Part shown: positions 18,973 through 28,288 of the stretch, in pieces | Layout of the letters: each line of letters begins with the position of its first letter | How positions within the stretch are numbered: the stretch's first letter is position 1 | Assembly: GCA_001874255.1 (NCBI GenBank) | Contig: MPDC01000031.1 | Location: 1 to 41,276, forward strand | Source: Alphaproteobacteria bacterium MedPE-SWcel | GTDB lineage: Bacteria; Pseudomonadota; Alphaproteobacteria; Rhodobacterales; Rhodobacteraceae | DNA length: 41,276 bases | Direction of reading: 5' to 3' | Position numbers and translations under genes: made by a program | Notes under the pieces: model-generated | Databases searched by the model: none | Seen by the model: only the letters and a program-made list of their open reading frames with translations | Told to the model about the DNA's origin: nothing

Positions 18973-20676
18973 TCAGCCCTCGGCCATCAGGTCGCCGCGT
19001 TTGCCCTCGACCGTGACCCGGACATCTGCATCCAGCGCGTTGACAAGCGACATCAGCCGCGCCCGCGCCACCTCGCCAAACAGCGCGGTGCCGGATGTCG
19101 GCAGCTCCACATGCAGCAGCCGTTTGCGCGGTTGCCAGCGCAATGTCCCGATGTCGCGGTCCTCTCCGACCATCAGCATGGCGCCGAACCGCATGGCCTT
19201 GCCGAGGATTTCCGCCTCCTTTTGCTGTTCGGGGTCCAGCAGATCGTAGAGATGTTCGAAATGGGTGCCCTGGCGTTTGTTGCGGTAGCGATGCAGCAGC
19301 GCCAGACCGAGGAAAATACGCTCCGAATGTTTCAGCCCGCCCAGATTGGCGCGGGTGGCATTGTCGAAACAGACCTCGGCGCGGTAGTCGGGATGGGCCC
19401 GCCAGCTGACATCATGCAAAAGGCTCGCGGCCTTCACCAGCCGCATCTTGGCGTAGGGGCTGCCGGAAAACAGAGGTTTCACAAAGGCATAGAGCGTCTT
19501 GCCAAAGCCCGGCACCCGCGCGTCCTTGGCCTCGGCAAAGCGCGCGGCCTCGATCAGCGGATCCCGTTCGCGCAGCCGGTCGGGCATCTGTTCATACAGC
19601 AGCCCCTCGCGCAGACCATAGCTGGAGATGGCAATATCCTTGGGGCGAAAGGTCTTGACCAGCCGCGACAGCACATCGATCGCATAGGGCACCAAGGCCA
19701 TCCGGGTCGAGGATATCCCGCAGTCGCCGCGCAGCTTGTCGAGGTCGTTCTTCTCGATGAATTTCGCGGTTTCGCGCACGTCTTTTGCCGTCATGCGGTA
19801 TTCATGCTGCACCGTCAGCGGGTAGCTGCGCCGCAACATGTCGAGGCGCGCAATCGCCCGCCAGCTGCCACCGACCAGAAACAGCCGGTCGCGCTGATCG
19901 CCCATCTGGTCGCGCAGGGACAGCATGACCTCGTCGATGTGCTTCTTGCGACCCTGACGGCCGCCCTTGATATCCTTGAGCTTCAGCGGGCCGAGGTGCG
20001 AGGTGACGCATTTGCCGACGGTGCCGCCCTGGATCTCTGCCAGCTCCATGGACGAGCCGCCGATGTCGCAGATCAGCCCATAGGCACCGGGCCAGCCCAG
20101 CAGGACGCCCTGCGCCGACAGGCGAGCCTCTTCCTCGCCGGTGATGACCCGGATGCGCAGCCCGGTGGCCGCCTCGACCTCAGTGCAGAACTCCGGCCCG
20201 TCACTGGCATCGCGCACCGCAGCCGTGGCCACCACATGCAGCTTGTCCGGCAGGAGCCCGGCTGCGAGGGCCTGAAACCGCTGCAACGCGGCGAGGGCGC
20301 GGGCGCGCCCCTTGGGATTGAGCTTGCCGGTCTCGGACAGTCCGGCACCGAGGGCGCACATGATCTTTTCGTTGTAGAAATAGGCCGGGCTGCGCGCCGC
20401 GCCGTCAAAGATCACCAGCCGCACCGAGTTCGAGCCCACATCCACCACGCCGATCCGCTCCAGCGCGCGGGCGTCGGGGTCGTTGAACAACGGGTGGCCG
20501 AAGGGGCCCCAATCCTCTGCCGGGGCGGCGGGCTCTGTCGCGGCTGGTTGGCGGTCGGCGGGTCGGTCGGCGGGTCGGTCGGCGGGGCGGGCGGCGGCGC
20601 GGCCCTCCGCCGGATCGCTGCCGGAACTGGGGCTGCCCGGGGTGGGCTCGGTCGGGGCTTCTGGCAGGATCGTCAT
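18973..20676 (-). CDS. ppx: Exopolyphosphatase / pppGpp phosphohydrolase (Ppx/GppA)
   Basis: A 567-aa cytoplasmic phosphatase of the actin-like ASKHA superfamily that releases phosphate from polyphosphate and may also act on pppGpp. Phosphate-1 motif VDVGSNSVRLVIFD, phosphate-2 motif CDIGGSSMEL and the GLREGLLYEQ segment are present. The C-terminal half has the HD-like helical domain (ASLLHDVSW). The first 55 residues are a poorly conserved Pro/Ala/Asp-rich tail that includes three RPAD repeats from a 12-bp DNA array (20553-20588). It runs leftward and ends 14 bp from a MITE-like element. Confidence 0.92.
   Translation of the reverse strand: MTILPEAPTEPTPGSPSSGSDPAEGRAAARPADRPADRPADRQPAATEPAAPAEDWGPFGHPLFNDPDARALERIGVVDVGSNSVRLVIFDGAARSPAYFYNEKIMCALGAGLSETGKLNPKGRARALAALQRFQALAAGLLPDKLHVVATAAVRDASDGPEFCTEVEAATGLRIRVITGEEEARLSAQGVLLGWPGAYGLICDIGGSSMELAEIQGGTVGKCVTSHLGPLKLKDIKGGRQGRKKHIDEVMLSLRDQMGDQRDRLFLVGGSWRAIARLDMLRRSYPLTVQHEYRMTAKDVRETAKFIEKNDLDKLRGDCGISSTRMALVPYAIDVLSRLVKTFRPKDIAISSYGLREGLLYEQMPDRLRERDPLIEAARFAEAKDARVPGFGKTLYAFVKPLFSGSPYAKMRLVKAASLLHDVSWRAHPDYRAEVCFDNATRANLGGLKHSERIFLGLALLHRYRNKRQGTHFEHLYDLLDPEQQKEAEILGKAMRFGAMLMVGEDRDIGTLRWQPRKRLLHVELPTSGTALFGEVARARLMSLVNALDADVRVTVEGKRGDLMAEG
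20553..20588. repeat. Three 12-bp tandem units in ppx
   Basis: Units GGTCGGCGGGTC at 20553, 20565 and 20577 encode RPAD repeats (minus strand) in the disordered N-terminal tail of Ppx. Confidence 0.85.
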
Positions 20677-20789
20677 ACGGGCTCCGGACGTTTTGGCTTT
20701 GGAAAGAATGATCTATTGGCTCCGTCAGGTCAATTCAGCAGACGTGACGCCAGGCGAGGGAGGAGGGCGAGGGAGGCGCGCGCTGTGGA

Positions 20790-21557
20790 TCAGGCCTCCC
20801 GGCTCTTGGGGGTGCTGTCATCGGGGGCGCGCCCTTTGGGGGTCCGGTCTTCGGGTCTGTCGCCTTCGGATTTGCGGTCTTCGCTCTTGCGATCTTCGGC
20901 CATCATCTGGATCGCCAGCGCCCGCGACAGGGTCCGGTGCTCTGCCAGCGCCAAGCGGTCCAGCCGGTCCACCACCGCCTGTGCGGCGGCAAAGGACCGG
21001 TCCATCCGCCCCACCAGATAGGGGATCACATCGGGCTTTGGCGTGATCTGGCGGTCATTGAACAGTTTCGCCAGCACCACAGCCAGCAGCGCATCATCGG
21101 GAGGATCGAGGGCCGCATGGGTGGCCGCCTGCACCCGGCTTTGCAGATCGGCAAGCCCCAGCCCCCAGAGATTCGGCGCAGGCCGGCCGGTCATCATCAA
21201 CCGGTGGCCATGGGTCAGAACCATGTTGTGAAGGTGAAACAAGGCCTTTTGCGCGGGGCCGTCCTCGGCGATCTCGGGCACATCCTCGACCACCACCGGC
21301 CCTTTGGCCAGATCGGGCACATCCGCCTCGGTCAGGGTCTGCGCGGGGATCACCCGTGCGCCGCTGTCGCGGGCCCAGACATGCGCCAGATGGGTCTTGC
21401 CCGACCCCTTCGGACCGGTCAGTACCAGTTTCCCCGAAGGCCAGGCGAAATTCATGTCGATCAGCGCCACCGCCATGGCGTTCGACGGCGCGACAAAAAA
21501 GTCATCCCGCCCCAGCGCGGGTTTCGCCGGGAGATCAAAGCTCAGCTGTTCGGACAT
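20790..21557 (-). CDS. hdaA: DnaA-related regulator HdaA (RIDA)
   Basis: A 255-aa DnaA/Hda-family protein. The N-terminus MSEQLSFDLP holds a beta-clamp-binding motif, as in Hda, which with the clamp promotes ATP hydrolysis by DnaA and limits re-initiation. A P-loop GPKGSGKT lies at 48-55 and VVVEDVPE is the Walker B-like segment. There is no DnaA DNA-binding domain. The last 35 residues are a charged repeat tail (EDRKSEDRKSEGDRPEDR) not found in typical homologues, partly from 15-bp DNA units. It starts 11 bp after the transporter gene, so the two form an operon. Confidence 0.85.
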   Translation of the reverse strand: MSEQLSFDLPAKPALGRDDFFVAPSNAMAVALIDMNFAWPSGKLVLTGPKGSGKTHLAHVWARDSGARVIPAQTLTEADVPDLAKGPVVVEDVPEIAEDGPAQKALFHLHNMVLTHGHRLMMTGRPAPNLWGLGLADLQSRVQAATHAALDPPDDALLAVVLAKLFNDRQITPKPDVIPYLVGRMDRSFAAAQAVVDRLDRLALAEHRTLSRALAIQMMAEDRKSEDRKSEGDRPEDRTPKGRAPDDSTPKSREA

Positions 21558-21568
21558 CGTCGGTCTGC

Positions 21569-22696
21569 TTATTCCACATCTGCGCGGGACGCCGCGTCCC
21601 GGTGTGTCTGCCCCTGATAGAGACGACTGTCCAGATACTGGTCCACGGCAAAACGTGCAACCACTCCGATCGCCGCCGCCACCGGCACCGCGACCAGCAT
21701 GCCGACAAATCCGAACAGCGCGCCAAAGACCGACAGCGCCAGCAACAGCCAGACCGGATGCAGTCCGACGGAATCGCCCACCAGCTTGGGGGTGAGGAAA
21801 TTGCCTTCGACAAACTGGCCGAGAAAGAAGATCCCCGCCACCAGCGCGATGCGAATCCAGTCGGTGCCCTGGCGGATCGTCTCGCCGTCGGCGCCTTCCA
21901 GCGCGCCCCAGAACTGAAACAGCGCCAGCCCGATGGCCAGGACGCCGCCGATGATCGACCCGAGATAGGGGATGAAGGTCACCAGCCCGGCGACAAATCC
22001 GACGGCGAGGCCGAAGTTCAGCCCGACCGCCATCAGCGCCACCGCGTAATAGGTGCCGAGGATGACGCAGACCGTGCCCATGCCGCGAATGAAGGAGGAC
22101 AGCACATCGTCGATCTCGCGCGCCAGCCGCCGGATGACCGGAGCATGATCGCGCGGCAGCAACCCATCGATCCGGGCCACCATCCGGTCCCAGTCGACCA
22201 GCAGATAGACCGACACCACCGGCACGATCACGATCAGTACCACGACATTCAGCAGCGACAGGGCCGAGCCGACAAACCCCTGCAACAGGGTCACGCTCTT
22301 GTCCTGCAGCATCGTCCACAGGCCGGACAACGCCTCGTTGATCTGGCTGCGTTCCTCAAACAGCGACGGGAACCGGTCATTGGCAAAGGCGCGCAGGTTC
22401 GCCCAGGCCTGCGGCAGGGTCTGCACCAGATCGATCAGCTGATCGACCAGCATCGGAATGATCAGGAGCAGGAACAGCAGGAACATCAGCACGGCCGCGA
22501 CGGTGATCACGGCGGTCGCGCCCTCGCGGCTCAGCCCCATGCGTTCCAGCCGGTCGGCCAGCGGGTCGATCATATAGGCAATCGCGCCCCCCAGAATGAA
22601 CGGCAGCAGCACATTGCCGAGCGCCCACATCACCACGGAGAATATCACCAGGGCGAGGCCCCAGTATGTCATTTGCTTGCTGGCAGGCAGGGCCAT
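21569..22696 (-). CDS. AI-2E family transporter (PerM-like)
   Basis: A 375-aa inner-membrane protein with paired hydrophobic segments at both ends and a long central amphipathic region, the layout of the AI-2E/PerM family. Conserved features include LPFILGGAIAYMIDPLADRLER near the start (two adjoining pieces) and GLVTFIPYLGSIIGG. Members export small molecules, autoinducer-2 or act in Na+/H+ exchange; the substrate is not predictable. It lies directly upstream of hdaA in the same direction, an order I recall as common in Rhodobacteraceae. Confidence 0.85.
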   Translation of the reverse strand: MALPASKQMTYWGLALVIFSVVMWALGNVLLPFILGGAIAYMIDPLADRLERMGLSREGATAVITVAAVLMFLLFLLLIIPMLVDQLIDLVQTLPQAWANLRAFANDRFPSLFEERSQINEALSGLWTMLQDKSVTLLQGFVGSALSLLNVVVLIVIVPVVSVYLLVDWDRMVARIDGLLPRDHAPVIRRLAREIDDVLSSFIRGMGTVCVILGTYYAVALMAVGLNFGLAVGFVAGLVTFIPYLGSIIGGVLAIGLALFQFWGALEGADGETIRQGTDWIRIALVAGIFFLGQFVEGNFLTPKLVGDSVGLHPVWLLLALSVFGALFGFVGMLVAVPVAAAIGVVARFAVDQYLDSRLYQGQTHRDAASRADVE

Positions 22697-22806
22697 GAGA
22701 CAGCGACCTCGCGATGTTGCGCAGGCCGTGGGCCTGCAGGGGTGCCCCTGTGATCGCCCAAAGGTCCTTGAGTTGCAAGAGAGAGTTGCGCCGCCCCGCG
22801 GTGCGG

Positions 22807-24543
22807 CTAGCGGCGCCCGGCGGTGAGGAGCGGCGTCAGCACCCGCAGCAGATCCGGTTGACGCAGCGGTTTGGCCAGCCAGCCATCAAAGCCGGCTTCG
22901 CAGTATTCACCGGTCTGCCCGGCAAAGGTGTTGCCGGTCACCGCCAGACAGAGCGCATCCCCGGCCGTCTTGCCGCCAGACGGGGTGCCGCCGAAGTATT
23001 TTCGCAGTTTTCCAAGCACCTGGGTGCCGCTGAGCACCGGCATCTGGATATCCAGCAACAGCACATCATAGCCGGTCGCCACGGCGCGCTCATAGGCCTC
23101 GTGGCCATCCGCAGCGGCATCGACACTGGCCCCCAACTGCTCCAGCATCTTTGTCAGCACCATCCGGTTGGCGGCGCTGTCATCGGCAACCAGCACCCGC
23201 TTTCCGCGCAGCACCTGCCGCGGCGCGCTGTGGCTGCCGGGGGGGGCGGTTTCGCAGGCCTCGGTGATCGGCATCGGCAGGGTCACATGCACCGAGGTGC
23301 CCTCGCCATAGCTGCTCTCGGCGCGAATACGGCCCTGCATCAGCTCCACGATCTGCTGCACGATCGCCATCCCGAGACCGGTGCCGCCCTTGTCGCGAGC
23401 GCTGGCGACATCGGCCTGGACGAAGGGTTTGAACAGATGTTCCATCTCGCCGGGGGAAATGCCGCAGCCGCTGTCGCGGATATGGATCTGCAGCCCCTGC
23501 GCAGTGCCGCGCAGACACAGGCGGACAGAGCCCGCATCGGTGAATTTCACCGCGTTGCTCAACAGGTTGCCAATGATCTGCGCGAGGCGGAAACTGTCCC
23601 CGAGGCGCATTTCCCCCTCGGGCACATTCACGAATTTGACGTTCAGATCGACATTCTTGGCGGCGGCAGTGGCAGAGAACAGCTTGGCCATGTCATGGAT
23701 CATGTCGCGCAGATCAAAGGGGGCCGGGACCAGTTCCAGCTTGCCCGCATCGATCTTGGCAATCTCCAGCGCGTCATTGAGCAGCCGGTGAAGGTTCTGC
23801 GCAGAGCGGCTCACCGCCCGCAGCAGCTTGGCCTGTTCCTGCGGCGCGACCACTGGTGTCGGCCCCCCCTGCATCAGCAGGTCGACGGACCCGATGATGG
23901 CGTTCAGCGGCGTGCGGATTTCATGGCTCATATGGGCGAGACAGGATTTGCGCGCCTCCGCGTCCTGGCGGGCCTGCGCCTCGTCCATGCGGGCCTTGCG
24001 GATGGCATGTTTGGAGAGAATGCGGTGGTCCACACAACAGGCGATCTGGCGCAGGGTCTGCAGATCGTCATCGCTCCATTCGCGGGGGCTTTGGTCGAGA
24101 ACACAGAAGGCGCCGATGGCGGTGCCGTCGGGCAAATGCACCGGCACGCCGAGGCAGGCCGGGGCGGCGCCAGTACCCGTATCTGTATCTGTTCCAGTAC
24201 CGGCTGCGCTCTGTGCCGCAAGCAGGCTCGGCAGCAGAGCCGAGACGTGAGGCTGGGTGATCCGGACTGCGTCGCCGGTGGCCTGGATATGGGCGCAGAC
24301 AACCTGCATCAGGGCCATATTCTGCAGGTCTGGGTCCCCTGCGGCGGTGCCGGTTCTGCTCTTGCAGGCCATGCCGCCCTCGCTGCGCGACGCGAAGGAC
24401 AGGATTGCCGCCTCAGCCCGTAAAACGCGGGCTGCGAGGTCGGTCAATGTGTCAAATGCCGGCTCGGCGTCCGCCTCCAGGAGCCCAAGCTCCCGGGTCT
24501 GAACATCAATAGCATCTGGTTTCAGCGTGACTGCATGGTTCAT
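22807..24543 (-). CDS. Hybrid sensor histidine kinase with GAF-like domain
   Basis: A 578-aa soluble hybrid kinase. Residues 25-165 look like a GAF sensor domain (CLGVPVHLPDGTAIGAFCVLD) with a Thr/Asp/Gly microsatellite insertion at about 115-127. The HisKA domain has His207 (LAHMSHEIRTPLNAI). The ATPase domain has the N box (GNLLSNAVKFTD) and G boxes (DSGCGISPGEM, GGTGLGMAIV). The C-terminal receiver has acceptor Asp498 (LLLDIQMPVLSG). There is no membrane segment, so the signal is probably cytoplasmic. No response regulator lies nearby. An in-frame TTG at 24570 is possible, but ATG 24543 is preferred; neither has a good ribosome site. Confidence 0.88.
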   Translation of the reverse strand: MNHAVTLKPDAIDVQTRELGLLEADAEPAFDTLTDLAARVLRAEAAILSFASRSEGGMACKSRTGTAAGDPDLQNMALMQVVCAHIQATGDAVRITQPHVSALLPSLLAAQSAAGTGTDTDTGTGAAPACLGVPVHLPDGTAIGAFCVLDQSPREWSDDDLQTLRQIACCVDHRILSKHAIRKARMDEAQARQDAEARKSCLAHMSHEIRTPLNAIIGSVDLLMQGGPTPVVAPQEQAKLLRAVSRSAQNLHRLLNDALEIAKIDAGKLELVPAPFDLRDMIHDMAKLFSATAAAKNVDLNVKFVNVPEGEMRLGDSFRLAQIIGNLLSNAVKFTDAGSVRLCLRGTAQGLQIHIRDSGCGISPGEMEHLFKPFVQADVASARDKGGTGLGMAIVQQIVELMQGRIRAESSYGEGTSVHVTLPMPITEACETAPPGSHSAPRQVLRGKRVLVADDSAANRMVLTKMLEQLGASVDAAADGHEAYERAVATGYDVLLLDIQMPVLSGTQVLGKLRKYFGGTPSGGKTAGDALCLAVTGNTFAGQTGEYCEAGFDGWLAKPLRQPDLLRVLTPLLTAGRR

Positions 24544-24916
24544 GGGACAACTGGATCTATGAAAGTTCAAAAAGGGTCGAATTAAGGTCGTATCGGCTTA
24601 TGTTTGCATCGGCTCATGATCGCATCGGCATATGGTTGCGTTGGTATAGTCATGGCTGCGCGACACCTGTGCCGCGCTGGCTTCATTCCATTCATTGAAT
24701 ACTCAAATTTCCAGCCAATGTGTCAAAAAACTGTGTTGAATTTAAGGCAGTTTGAGAGTGCTTTGCGGAGCTTTATTGCCTGCTTTGCGGGTGTAACCCG
24801 CCGGGGCGGACCAAGGCTATGGGATAGACCGCCTTTTTCCTATTTCCCGCCAATCGGCCCGGCCAGACGCCTGAAAACGCCGGTTTCCTGATGAGAAATT
24901 GGGCAGGCGGGATGGC
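24544..24916. other. 373-bp intergenic region with 16-bp repeats
   Basis: Between the oxidoreductase stop and the kinase start. It holds three 16-bp tandem units (24590-24637, pattern GCATCGGCNNATGNTT) and an AT-richer stretch around 24690-24780, a plausible place for the kinase promoter. No gene or RNA is evident. Confidence 0.55.
24590..24637. repeat. Three 16-bp tandem units upstream of the histidine kinase
   Basis: Units at 24590, 24606 and 24622 share GCATCGGC then ATG; a weak fourth follows at 24638. They lie 47-95 bp upstream of the kinase ATG, within a likely leader or promoter. Confidence 0.8.
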
Positions 24917-26281
24917 TCAGGTGAACCGCACGCCCTGTCGTTTCAGTTCGTCCTGCACCTGCGAGATCGCCACCGCATCAAGCGCACATCCCGCCTTGAC
25001 CGAGAGCGCCGCCGCAATGCCCGCGCCCTGGCCCGCGACGGCGCAGCAGGCCATGTTCCGGGTTGCCGCATGGGCGATCCGGTCGCCGCCGATGGCCCGG
25101 CCGGTGACCAGCAGACCCTCGATTTGTTGCGGCAGCATGGCGCGATATGGGATCTGCATGTAGCGCCCGGTGGTTGGCAGGATCAGCACGCCGTAGCCGT
25201 CGATGAACTCCGGGTAGATGCCGATGCTGTCCTCGAAGCGGCCCTGCTCGCGGGCATCCGCCTCGGTCATGTTGTACTGCGCATCGAGCTTGCGGGTGTC
25301 GCGGATGCCGATGGTCATGCCGAAGTTGCGCAGCCGGGCGCCATCGCAGCCGGGGGTATAAGCCTTGAGCGCGTTGATCGCATGCATCGCCTGTTTGCGG
25401 CCCTCGATTTCAAAGCGGGTCATGCTGTCCGGGTCGGTGCCGTCGCAGCCCGCCAGATGCACCAGGTTCATATAGGTCATCTCGCCCGAGTCGTGCACCG
25501 CGCCCCAGGTGCCGCCGATGGTGTTGAGATGCGCCGGGATCAGCCCGTCCTTCAGCGCCTGCGCAAAGGGTTTGGCAAGGAAGGGCGAGAACATGTCGTC
25601 CTCCTTGCCCGAGGTCTCCACCTGCCATTCGCCCGTCGACCAGTCCTTGTAGGTCTGGGGGTCGGCCTTGACGCCCTCCATGAACCGCTGCTTGTCGACG
25701 CCTGCGATGTGGAACATGACGCTGGCGGCCTGCATCTCCTCGACCGGAGTCTTGATCGTCGGCGCGCCCATCATCCGGGCAATGTCCGCGTCGCCGGTGG
25801 CGTCGATCACCCGTTTCGCCAGGATCGCCTCGCGGCCCGCCTTTGATTCCACGATCACCCCGGTGATCCGGTTGCCCTCGCGGATCGGGGCCACATACAT
25901 GCGGTGCAGCATCGGGTGGATGCCTGCCTCCTCAACCAGCGTGTCGGCCACCAGTTTGAACCCTTCGGCGTCCAGCTCGTAGGACAGCGACTGGCTTTCG
26001 GGCGTGGCCGCGTCCATCGCCCTGGCGCGCTCCTCGAATTCCCAGCCGATGCCGCCGGCCTCGACCGTTTCCTCATGGCGATACCAGGCAAAGCCCTCGA
26101 CGCCGACGGTGGTGATATTGCCGCCGAAACAGCCGAACCGCTCCAGCAGTGTCACCCCGACGCCGCTGCGGGCCGCCGCCAGCGCCGCAGCCAGCCCGCC
26201 GGGGCCGGAGCCGACCACCAGCACGTCGGTTTGGTGAATGACGTCAATGTCACGCGCGGGTTCGGTGATCGTGTGGCTCAT
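24917..26281 (-). CDS. FAD-dependent oxidoreductase
   Basis: A 454-aa flavoprotein with an N-terminal Rossmann dinucleotide-binding motif GSGPGG at 24-29, then GVTLLERFGCFGGNITTVG, typical of the FAD_oxidored family (PF12831-type). Further conserved pieces are VIDATGDADIARM and, at the C-terminus, LLVTGRAIGGDRIAHAATRNM, which closes the FAD site. Members oxidise diverse small substrates; none can be named. No signal peptide. CGGAG lies upstream of the ATG and a TGAACC-GT-GGTTCA palindrome 44 bp further on. It stands alone as a transcript, divergent from proS. Confidence 0.85.
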   Translation of the reverse strand: MSHTITEPARDIDVIHQTDVLVVGSGPGGLAAALAAARSGVGVTLLERFGCFGGNITTVGVEGFAWYRHEETVEAGGIGWEFEERARAMDAATPESQSLSYELDAEGFKLVADTLVEEAGIHPMLHRMYVAPIREGNRITGVIVESKAGREAILAKRVIDATGDADIARMMGAPTIKTPVEEMQAASVMFHIAGVDKQRFMEGVKADPQTYKDWSTGEWQVETSGKEDDMFSPFLAKPFAQALKDGLIPAHLNTIGGTWGAVHDSGEMTYMNLVHLAGCDGTDPDSMTRFEIEGRKQAMHAINALKAYTPGCDGARLRNFGMTIGIRDTRKLDAQYNMTEADAREQGRFEDSIGIYPEFIDGYGVLILPTTGRYMQIPYRAMLPQQIEGLLVTGRAIGGDRIAHAATRNMACCAVAGQGAGIAAALSVKAGCALDAVAISQVQDELKRQGVRFT

Positions 26282-26324
26282 CTGCGCTGGCTCCGAAGCA
26301 AATTTGAGCCACGATGCGAAATCC

Positions 26325-26338
26325 TGAACCGTGGTTCA
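26325..26338. promoter_or_regulatory. Palindrome between FAD oxidoreductase and proS
   Basis: A perfect TGAACC-GT-GGTTCA dyad lies 44 bp upstream of the oxidoreductase start and about 200 bp upstream of proS. Size and place suit a repressor operator for the leftward gene; no regulator is adjacent. Confidence 0.35.
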
Positions 26339-26544
26339 AGTCTTGAATGAGGCGACGGCGATTGCGGGGACCCTGGCTGGCTGGGGGCGTGGTGGGGGCA
26401 AGGCGGGGGCGATGGGGGCGAGGTGGTAAGCTGGTGGGGCCTTGGGCGGGACGGGAGGCCATGGCGGAACGGATCTCGGCTCTTGTCTGACCCAGCCACA
26501 CCTTCTACACCGGGCCAAACCGAATTTTACCGCACGGAGCCAAA

Positions 26545-27900
26545 ATGCGCCTGTCCCGCTATTTCCTGCCTGTCCTCAAGGAAACCCCTTCCGAGGCTCA
26601 GGTCGTCAGCCACCGCTACATGCTGCGCGCCGGCATGATCAAACAATCCGCCGCCGGGATCTATTCCTGGCTGCCGCTGGGGTTTCGGGTGCTGAAAAAG
26701 ATCGAAGGCATCGTGCATGAGGAACAGATGCGCGCGGGTCATATCCCGATGCTGATGCCGACCATCCAGTCGGCGGATCTGTGGCGCGAGTCCGGGCGCT
26801 ATGACGCCTATGGCGAGGAAATGCTGCGCATCACGGACCGCCACGACCGCGACATGCTGTTCACCCCCACCGCCGAAGAGCTGATCACGGATGTGTTCCG
26901 CGCCAATGTCAGCAGCTACAAGGACCTGCCGCTGACCATGTATCAGATCCAGTGGAAGTTCCGCGACGAGATCCGCCCACGCTTTGGCGTGATGCGGGGG
27001 CGGGAATTCTACATGAAGGACGGCTATAATTTCGACCTCAGCAAAGAAGACGCGCTGCATGCCTACAACCGCCATCTGGTGAGCTATCTGCGCACCTATG
27101 AACGCATGGGCCTGCAGGCGATCCCGATGCGTGCGGACGGTGGTCCGATCGGCGGCGACTACACCCATGAATTCCTGGTGCTGGCCGAAACCGGCGAGTC
27201 GGAGGTGTTTTATGACAGCGCCGTCACCGACCTGACCTTTGGCGACCGCGACATCGATTACGACGATGTGGCGCAGTGTCAGGCGATCCTGGAGGAGTTC
27301 ACCTCGAAATATGCCCGCACCGACGAGACCCATGATGCGGCTCTGTTCGAGGCGGTGCCCGAGGATCGCCGCCGGGTGGCGCGCGGCATCGAGGTGGGGC
27401 AGATCTTCTATTTCGGAACCAAGTATTCCGAGGCACTGAACGCCACCGTGCAGACCGGCGATGGCGCGTCGGTACCGGTGCATATGGGCTCGCACGGGAT
27501 TGGCGTATCGCGTCTTCTGGGTGCCATCATCGAGGCCAGTCATGACGACAAGGGCATCATCTGGCCCGAGGGGGTCACGCCGTTCCATTGCGGGATCGTC
27601 AATCTGAAGCAGGGCGACGATGAGGCTGATGCCGCCTGCGAGCAGCTCTATGCTGCGCTCACCGCGATCGGGCTGGAGCCGCTCTATGATGACCGCAAGG
27701 AGCGGGCCGGTGCCAAGTTTGCGGGCATGGATCTGATCGGTCTGCCCTGGCGGATCACGGTGGGGCCGCGGGGGTTGAAGAATGGCGTGGTCGAACTGAC
27801 CTCGCGCCGGACGGGAGAGAGCGAAGAGCTGAGCCCGGAAGAGGCGGTGAAGAAGATCGCCGCCATATACGCCGCACATCCGACGCCGCGCGGGTTCTGA
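26545..27900 (+). CDS. proS: Prolyl-tRNA synthetase, short alphaproteobacterial form
   Basis: A 451-aa class II aminoacyl-tRNA synthetase that charges tRNA-Pro. Motif 2 is seen as [20 protein letters not shown] and motif 3 as [14 protein letters not shown]. The anticodon-binding domain occupies the last 100 residues ([20 protein letters not shown]). It lacks the 180-residue editing insertion of E. coli ProS, as expected for alphaproteobacteria. ACGGAG precedes the ATG. A MITE-like element begins 39 bp after the stop and may end the transcript. Confidence 0.95.
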   Translation: MRLSRYFLPVLKETPSEAQVVSHRYMLRAGMIKQSAAGIYSWLPLGFRVLKKIEGIVHEEQMRAGHIPMLMPTIQSADLWRESGRYDAYGEEMLRITDRHDRDMLFTPTAEELITDVFRANVSSYKDLPLTMYQIQWKFRDEIRPRFGVMRGREFYMKDGYNFDLSKEDALHAYNRHLVSYLRTYERMGLQAIPMRADGGPIGGDYTHEFLVLAETGESEVFYDSAVTDLTFGDRDIDYDDVAQCQAILEEFTSKYARTDETHDAALFEAVPEDRRRVARGIEVGQIFYFGTKYSEALNATVQTGDGASVPVHMGSHGIGVSRLLGAIIEASHDDKGIIWPEGVTPFHCGIVNLKQGDDEADAACEQLYAALTAIGLEPLYDDRKERAGAKFAGMDLIGLPWRITVGPRGLKNGVVELTSRRTGESEELSPEEAVKKIAAIYAAHPTPRGF

Positions 27901-27938
27901 GCGCCCGGGGAAGGCGATGGGGTTCGGCGATGGGGGCT

Positions 27939-28083
27939 GCTCCCGCCGGTCCTGCGGGCACAGGGTGCCCTGGTCCCGTTGGGCCTTGCGGGTTGGGGGT
28001 GGCGCCGGGCCTATGGCCCGGCGCCACCCCCAACGCCTTTTCGGCGTTTTGCCTTCGGCAAAACACCAAAAGGGGGCGGGAGC
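27939..28083. repeat. MITE/REP-like element, copy 3 (after proS)
   Basis: Ends GCTCCCGCC (27939-27947) and GGGGCGGGAGC (28073-28083) flank a perfect 20-bp stem with a TAT loop (27992-28034, arm starting GTTGGGGGTGGCG). Its arms differ from copy 2 by paired, compensating changes. Two more hairpins follow, AACGCC-TTTTC-GGCGTT (28032-28048) and GTTTTGCC-TTC-GGCAAAAC (28046-28064), which overlap and are mutually exclusive. Confidence 0.85.
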
Positions 28084-28288
28084 GCACCGCTGTGCCCCGT
28101 GCACGCGGGTCGGGCGGAAGCTTTGGGTCGGGGGATATCGGACCTCCGGGAACAGACGTCGGGCAGGTTGCCGTTTGGGATCACAGATGTTGGGTCAGAA
28201 CGGGCGGGGGCGCGGACGTGGGGGCGGGAACGTCTCGATTGGGACCGCATCCTGCTGTGTCCCGGGACTGGGTTGAAGGAGCAGAGCC

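Noticed and set aside
19111-21021. 636-codon rightward frame opposite ppx and hdaA
   Set aside because: Shadow of two recognisable leftward genes.
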